DNA of 64,000 bases, taken from NCBI RefSeq assembly GCF_003752025.1, contig NZ_RJKR01000006.1, forward strand, positions 655,466 to 719,465, written 5' to 3'. Origin of the DNA: Curtobacterium sp. PhB115 (GTDB lineage Bacteria > Actinomycetota > Actinomycetes > Actinomycetales > Microbacteriaceae). Below are positions 60,466 through 64,000 of this stretch, one piece after another. The notes beneath the pieces were generated by a model. That model did no database searches, was not told where the DNA came from, and worked only from the letters and a program-made list of their open reading frames with translations. The position numbers and the translations under genes are program-made. Position 1 is the first letter of the stretch; every line of letters begins with the position of its first letter.

Positions 60466-61149
60466 ATGTCGTCGTTCCGCCACCCCGTCGGGCCCGAGAA
60501 GCCGGTCGTGTACTGGCGTCGTCGCGCCACCGTCCTCGGGGCGCTCGTGATCATCGTCGTGGTCGTCGTGCTCATCGTCGTGGGGCGGGGGAGTGGGGCG
60601 ACGTCGGCGGCAGCACCGACGTCATCGCCGTCGGCGTCTTCGCAGTCCTCGCAGTCCTCGCAGTCCTCGCCGTCCGCTTCGACGCCGGCCGGCAGCGCCA
60701 CGCGGACCGCCACGGCGAAGCCGTCGCAGGCCTCCGCCGCGGACGGCTCGACGTGCAGCAAGGACCAGGTCGTACTGACGCCGGTGCTCGACAAAGAGGC
60801 CTACGGGCCGACCGAGGACCCGAAGATCGCGATGTCGATCAAGAACTCCGGCACGAACTCGTGCCACCTCGACCTCGGCTCGTCGCAGCAGGTGCTGACG
60901 ATCAGCTCGGGCGAGGAGCAGTACTGGTCATCGAAGGACTGCCAGACGGGCGGCACGAACCAGGACGTCACGATCAAGGCCGGGCAGACGCTGACCACGC
61001 CGTCGATCGCGTGGGACCGCACCCGGTCATCGACGAGCACGTGCGACTCGTCGCGGCCGTCGGTCACCGCCGGGGGAGCGAGCTACCACCTGCAGGTCGC
61101 CGTGGGGAACCTGGAGTCGAAGAGCTCGGTGCAGTTCATCCTGCAGTAG
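60466..61149 (+). CDS. Membrane-anchored DUF4232-like extracellular protein
   Basis: A 227-residue protein with a short cytoplasmic N-terminus, one transmembrane helix (VLGALVIIVVVVVLIVVG) and a Ser/Ala/Thr linker containing SQSSQSSQSS (encoded by a 9-bp DNA repeat near 60640-60670). The exported beta-sandwich has paired Cys (STCSKDQ, NSCHLDL, KDCQTGG and STCDSS). Similar in layout to the lipoprotein at 6.1 kb. Function unknown. ATG 60466 lies 6 nt after TACCCT. Confidence 0.82.
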   Translation: MSSFRHPVGPEKPVVYWRRRATVLGALVIIVVVVVLIVVGRGSGATSAAAPTSSPSASSQSSQSSQSSPSASTPAGSATRTATAKPSQASAADGSTCSKDQVVLTPVLDKEAYGPTEDPKIAMSIKNSGTNSCHLDLGSSQQVLTISSGEEQYWSSKDCQTGGTNQDVTIKAGQTLTTPSIAWDRTRSSTSTCDSSRPSVTAGGASYHLQVAVGNLESKSSVQFILQ

Positions 61150-61225
61150 GTCGGGCGTCACGGGCGCGGCGGCGGGGGGTGCGTGGTGGGTTCGTGGTGG
61201 TGGATTCGTGGTGCGGACGCGTTCT

Positions 61226-61285
61226 GCACAACCAAAGTCCGTTCGCGCCGTGCGATCGCGCGGTTCCGGGACACGTTGGTTGTGC
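61226..61285. repeat. Inverted repeat, copy B (GCACAACCAA arms)
   Basis: GCACAACCAA (61226-61235) pairs perfectly with TTGGTTGTGC (61276-61285), and GTCC (61237-61240) with GGAC (61269-61272) across a small bulge; the centre contains CGATCG. The arms match copy A at 38.5 kb. It lies in the convergent gap before the cold-shock gene terminator. Confidence 0.7.
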
Positions 61286-61330
61286 GGGAGCAGCTCGCGC
61301 TGCTGAGCGCACCGGACCCCGGGAACAGCA

Positions 61331-61364
61331 AACGGCCCCGCCGTCCGAAGACGACGGGGCCGTT
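61331..61364 (-). terminator. Rho-independent terminator of the cold-shock gene
   Basis: A 15-bp stem with one mismatch (61331-61345 with 61350-61364) and a tetraloop; the minus strand continues TTTGCTGTT. Confidence 0.8.
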
Positions 61365-61378
61365 CGAAGCTGATGTGA

Positions 61379-61588
61379 TCAGCCGAGGACGGTGATGTTC
61401 TCCGCCTGCGGGCCCTTGCGACCCTCGGTGATGTCGAACTCCACCTTCTGGTTCTCCTCGAGCGACTTGTAGCCGTTGCCAGCAATCGCGGAGAAGTGCG
61501 CGAAGACGTCAGCGCTTCCGTCGTCCGGGGCGATGAAGCCGAAGCCCTTTTCGTTGTTGAACCACTTGACGGTACCGGTAGATGCCAT
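61379..61588 (-). CDS. Cold-shock protein (CspA family)
   Basis: A 69-residue OB-fold RNA/DNA chaperone. RNP1 is KGFGFI and RNP2 is DVFAHFSAI, within [20 protein letters not shown]. It binds single-stranded RNA and melts structure. AAGGAAA lies 8 nt before the ATG, inside a possible hairpin loop of a long leader, which suits post-transcriptional temperature control. Confidence 0.96.
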   Translation of the reverse strand: MASTGTVKWFNNEKGFGFIAPDDGSADVFAHFSAIAGNGYKSLEENQKVEFDITEGRKGPQAENITVLG

Positions 61589-61801
61589 GATGGCGTTTCC
61601 TTAGCTTTCTTGCTTCCGCCATGGTGCGATCGCACCTGCGGAGCCCCGACGTACGTCGACGGGGGTGATGCGCCACGCGGGCAGGTGCCGGCGGGACGGG
61701 TTCGGGGTCAGGCCGAAGCCAGTGACCCTGGTAGCCCGAGTTGAGGGGCAAACCACCTCGCCCGGACGTTGAGCGCCGCCGAAGCGGTTTCACCAGGCTA
61801 G
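61589..61801 (-). promoter_or_regulatory. Structured leader and promoter region of the cold-shock gene
   Basis: About 210 nt of non-coding minus-strand leader. ATGGCG (61622-61617) can pair with CGCCAT (61595-61590), placing the AAGGAAA ribosome binding site in the loop. A 14-bp palindrome GGTGCGATCGCACC lies at 61623-61636. A TAGCCT -10 candidate is near 61801. Confidence 0.45.
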
Positions 61802-61865
61802 CGTGCTCAGGCCCGATCGGCTAGGTGGGAGCCGCAGAACGGCGAAATCTGATGAAATTGATCAG

Positions 61866-62249
61866 ATGGCAGACAAGGAACAGCGCTTCCGGAGCGAGCA
61901 GCTCGAGGAAGCCCTCGCGAAGCAGGACGTGGCTGCGGTGGCGTTCGCGCTGCGCAACGACATCGTGATCGTCCCCCGGCTCGTGACCGGCAAGAAGGAC
62001 ATGCAGGTGCGGGTGTTCGGCCGCGAGGGCTCGGACAAGCGCATCCTGCTGCTGTTCTCGTCCGCCGACGCCTACACGGCGATGGTGCCGGACGAGAAGA
62101 TCCGGCAGGTCATGGTCTACGACGGGCCGCGGCTCGAAGAGTTCCTGGCGGCCCACCTGGACATGCTCGAGGGCGTGTTCTTCGACATCGCGGGGCCGCA
62201 CACGATGCAGGCGACGCCCGAGGACCTCTTGGCCGCATTGCGCGCCTAG
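61866..62249 (+). CDS. SseB-like N-terminal domain protein
   Basis: A 127-residue protein with the SseB N-terminal fold: RSEQLEEALAKQDVAAVAFAL, the strand IVIVPRLVTGKKDMQVRVFG and ILLLFSSADAYTAMVPD. These domains occur in actinobacterial proteins of unknown role. ATG 61866 gives the domain directly. Convergent with radA, 38 bp apart. Confidence 0.82.
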   Translation: MADKEQRFRSEQLEEALAKQDVAAVAFALRNDIVIVPRLVTGKKDMQVRVFGREGSDKRILLLFSSADAYTAMVPDEKIRQVMVYDGPRLEEFLAAHLDMLEGVFFDIAGPHTMQATPEDLLAALRA

Positions 62250-62287
62250 GTACTCACCGTCGAGTCGGTTGCCGGTCGTCCTGCTCG

Positions 62288-63649
62288 TCAGAAGGCGCGG
62301 TCGAGTTCGCGCTCGCGTGCCGACTGCGTCATGGAGAACGCCACCCGGAGCGCTTCGCGCAGGTGACCGGAGTCCGCCCCGAGGACGGTGGTGAACCCGA
62401 GCCGTGATGCCTCGCTCACCCGCTGCTTCGTCCCCGTGGCCGGTCGGATCTCGCCGGCGAGGCTGATCTCGCCCACCGCCGCGAGCGTGTGCGGGTACGG
62501 ACGATCGCGTGCCGCACTCGCCAGTGCCAGGGCGATCGCGAGGTCGGCCCCCGGCTCGGTCAACTTCATACCGCCGACCGTCGACACGTAGACGTCCGCA
62601 TCGGAGAGCTTCAGCCCGGCACGCCGTTCGAGCACCGCGAGCAGCATCGCCACCCGTGAAGCGTCGACGCCGTTCACGACCCGGCGTGGCTGCGGCGCCG
62701 AACTCGGGACGATGAGGGCCTGCACCTCGACCGGGAGCGCGCGACGCCCCTCGAGCGCCACGGTGACGCAGGTGCCGGACACCGGTGTCGCGTTCTTCGA
62801 CATGAAGAGCCCGCTGGGGTCGGGGACCTCGTGGATGCCGTCGCCGCCCATGTCGAAGCAGCCGACCTCGTCCGTCGGGCCGAACCGGTTCTTCAGGGCG
62901 CGGACGAAGCGCAGCGCGGTCTGTCGGTCGCCCTCGAAGTGGCAGACGACGTCGACCAGGTGCTCGAGCAGACGAGGACCCGCGATGGTGCCGTCCTTCG
63001 TGACGTGCCCGACGATGAGGACGGGGAGAGCCCGGTCCTTCGCGATGCGGATCAGGGTCGACGCGACCTCTCGCACCTGGGAGGTGCCACCGGCGATGCC
63101 GTCGATCGAGCTGGACGAGATGGTCTGCACGGAGTCCGCGATGAGCAGGTCGGGCTGGACCTGGTCGATCTGGCCGATGATGACACCGAGGTCCACCTCG
63201 CTCGCCAGGTAGAGGTCGTCGTGCATCGCTCCGGTGCGCTCGGCGCGGAGCCGGACCTGGTCGACGGACTCTTCCGCGCTGACGTAGAGCACGCGCTTGC
63301 CCGACGCCGCGGCGCGCGAGGCGACCTCGAGCAGCAGGGTGGACTTGCCGACACCGGGCTCACCGGAGAGCAGGACGGCAGCGCCGGGGACGACCCCGCC
63401 GCCCAGGACGCGGTCGAACTCGCCGATGCCGGTCTGCCAGCGCTGCACCGAGGTGCCACGGGCTTCGGTGATCGGACGTGCCGCCCGGGCGCCCGTGACC
63501 GCCACGGCTGCGGTGCCGCGCGTGCTCGCGGAGGCAGCGGACGAGTCCTCGACCGAGCCCCACGTCTGGCACTCGCCGCACCGGCCGACCCACTTGACGC
63601 TGGTCCAGCCGCACTCGGTGCAGCGGTAGAGGGATTGCGGGCGCGCCAT
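62288..63649 (-). CDS. radA: DNA repair protein RadA
   Basis: RecA-like helicase/branch-migration ATPase, 453 residues. It has an N-terminal zinc finger (YRCTECGWTSVKWVGRCGECQTW), Walker A SGEPGVGKSTLLLEVA, the KNRFGPTDEVGCFDM RadA motif and a C-terminal Lon-like domain (VNGVDASRVAMLLAVLERR, VGGMKLTEPGADLAIALA). ATG 63649 lies 7 nt after TAGCCT, and this hexamer begins with the stop codon of the SGNH hydrolase gene. Confidence 0.95.
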   Translation of the reverse strand: MARPQSLYRCTECGWTSVKWVGRCGECQTWGSVEDSSAASASTRGTAAVAVTGARAARPITEARGTSVQRWQTGIGEFDRVLGGGVVPGAAVLLSGEPGVGKSTLLLEVASRAAASGKRVLYVSAEESVDQVRLRAERTGAMHDDLYLASEVDLGVIIGQIDQVQPDLLIADSVQTISSSSIDGIAGGTSQVREVASTLIRIAKDRALPVLIVGHVTKDGTIAGPRLLEHLVDVVCHFEGDRQTALRFVRALKNRFGPTDEVGCFDMGGDGIHEVPDPSGLFMSKNATPVSGTCVTVALEGRRALPVEVQALIVPSSAPQPRRVVNGVDASRVAMLLAVLERRAGLKLSDADVYVSTVGGMKLTEPGADLAIALALASAARDRPYPHTLAAVGEISLAGEIRPATGTKQRVSEASRLGFTTVLGADSGHLREALRVAFSMTQSARERELDRAF

Positions 63650-63656
63650 GTCGTCG

Positions 63657-63662
63657 AGGCTA
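63657..63662 (-). promoter_or_regulatory. Leaderless -10 of radA overlapping the upstream stop
   Basis: TAGCCT on the minus strand, 7 nt before the radA ATG; its TAG is the stop codon of the SGNH hydrolase gene. Confidence 0.5.
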
Positions 63663-64000
63663 GGCCGTGCCGCCGACATCGCCGGAGCGGTGCACCGGCT
63701 CGTCGGGCAGGGCGATCGAACCGGTCATGCGGTTCCGGAGCCGTCCCACCGGGCCCGGTCGTGACGCGTGGTCCAGCGCCTCGGCGCCGTCGGTGTCCTG
63801 CTCCGCGCGGGCGTTCGCCACGGCCCCGGCTTCACGCCCGAGCGTCTCGGCCTCGCGCACGGACAGGTAGTGCCGGATCGCGGCGACCGTGTCCACCCGG
63901 GCGTCGACCGCGGGTTCGAAGGCGCTCGCCCAGATCTCGTAGCCACGGTCGTTCGGGTGGAACAGGTCGCCGTAGCTGTTGAAGAACGTCCGCCGCAGAC
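63660..64000 (-). CDS. SGNH/GDSL hydrolase, C-terminal part
   Basis: C-terminal 113 codons of a lipase/esterase-like SGNH hydrolase continuing beyond the window. TFFNSYGDLFHPNDRGYEIWASAF contains the DxxH catalytic Asp-His pair of block V. A polar tail of about 80 residues follows (EAETLGREAGAVANARAEQD). The nucleophile Ser lies outside the window. Its TAG stop supplies the first bases of the radA -10. Confidence 0.82.
   Translation of the reverse strand, partial: LRRTFFNSYGDLFHPNDRGYEIWASAFEPAVDARVDTVAAIRHYLSVREAETLGREAGAVANARAEQDTDGAEALDHASRPGPVGRLRNRMTGSIALPDEPVHRSGDVGGTA

Noticed and set aside
61509..61793. Upstream frame overlapping the cold-shock gene ([12 protein letters not shown] start)
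   Set aside because: Although it has an ATG in the leader, its second half is a frame-shifted reading of the cold-shock gene. The ATGGCG is better explained as a hairpin arm.

Overview
The window is a very GC-rich, densely packed chromosomal segment from an actinobacterium. Gene content (a complete coproporphyrin-dependent heme cluster, ClpC, an Lrp/dimethylargininase/RocD set, class-E-type LAXTG sorting signal, N-acetylglutamate synthase of the mycobacterial Rv2747 type, DUF3180/DUF2520/PH-domain neighbours of the fol genes) fits Microbacteriaceae, probably a Curtobacterium-like organism. The family assignment is an inference from gene order and protein style. I see no rRNA, CRISPR array, insertion sequence or prophage.

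Layout. 1-7.6 kb: start of a uracil permease (partial), an Ig-like LAXTG surface protein, an M13 peptidase overlapping a beta-lactamase-like pseudo-enzyme, a small-molecule phosphotransferase, a YCII protein, a DUF4232 lipoprotein, a DIPG-repeat small protein and a Nudix hydrolase. 7.6-18.7 kb: heme biosynthesis, with hemA diverging from hemE-hemY-[YtxH, holin-X, DUF3618 membrane trio]-hemQ-hemH-hemC-hemD-hemB-hemL, mostly joined by 4-nt GTGA/ATGA overlaps. 18.8-24.8 kb: ABC ATPase, GntR regulator, AcuI-type oxidoreductase, pfkA, AlkA-like glycosylase, an epimerase and MarR. 24.9-29.2 kb: bifunctional putA with a tyrosine phosphatase. 29.3-33.1 kb: small enzymes, a chimeric ORF, DUF2071, nitroreductase, Lrp regulator. 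33.3-38.4 kb: dimethylargininase-rocD arginine catabolism, an SDR epimerase, a broken Abi-family gene and an aldo/keto reductase. 38.5-42.5 kb: tRNA-Glu/Asp/Phe, paired cell-wall hydrolases (M23 and NlpC/P60), pyrophosphatase. 42.6-53.7 kb: tilS-hpt-ftsH-folP-folB-folK-DUF3180-PH-PH-DUF2520-lysS, with folE and panC conspicuously absent. 53.7-64 kb: an atypical group 1/2 sigma factor, nadK, clpC, SRPBCC protein, argA, DUF4232 protein, cold-shock protein, SseB-like protein, radA and the C-terminal part of an SGNH hydrolase.

How things work together. The heme genes supply every step from glutamyl-tRNA to heme b by the coproporphyrin route except glutamyl-tRNA synthetase. Proline, arginine and methylarginine catabolism (putA, dimethylargininase, rocD) converge on pyrroline-5-carboxylate and glutamate. 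Pyrophosphatase, tilS, hpt, ftsH and the fol genes form the usual actinobacterial housekeeping block.

Cross-cutting signals. Seventeen genes have a TANNNT hexamer exactly 6-7 nt before the start codon, the signature of leaderless mRNAs. In four of them this -10 begins with the stop codon of the preceding gene. Five GGGGTAC motifs lie in 253 bp upstream of a sigma factor whose -35-reading helix is altered. Two intergenic hairpins about 23 kb apart share GCACAACCAA arms. Two genes (hemD and the Nudix gene) lack any canonical start codon where homology says the protein begins.
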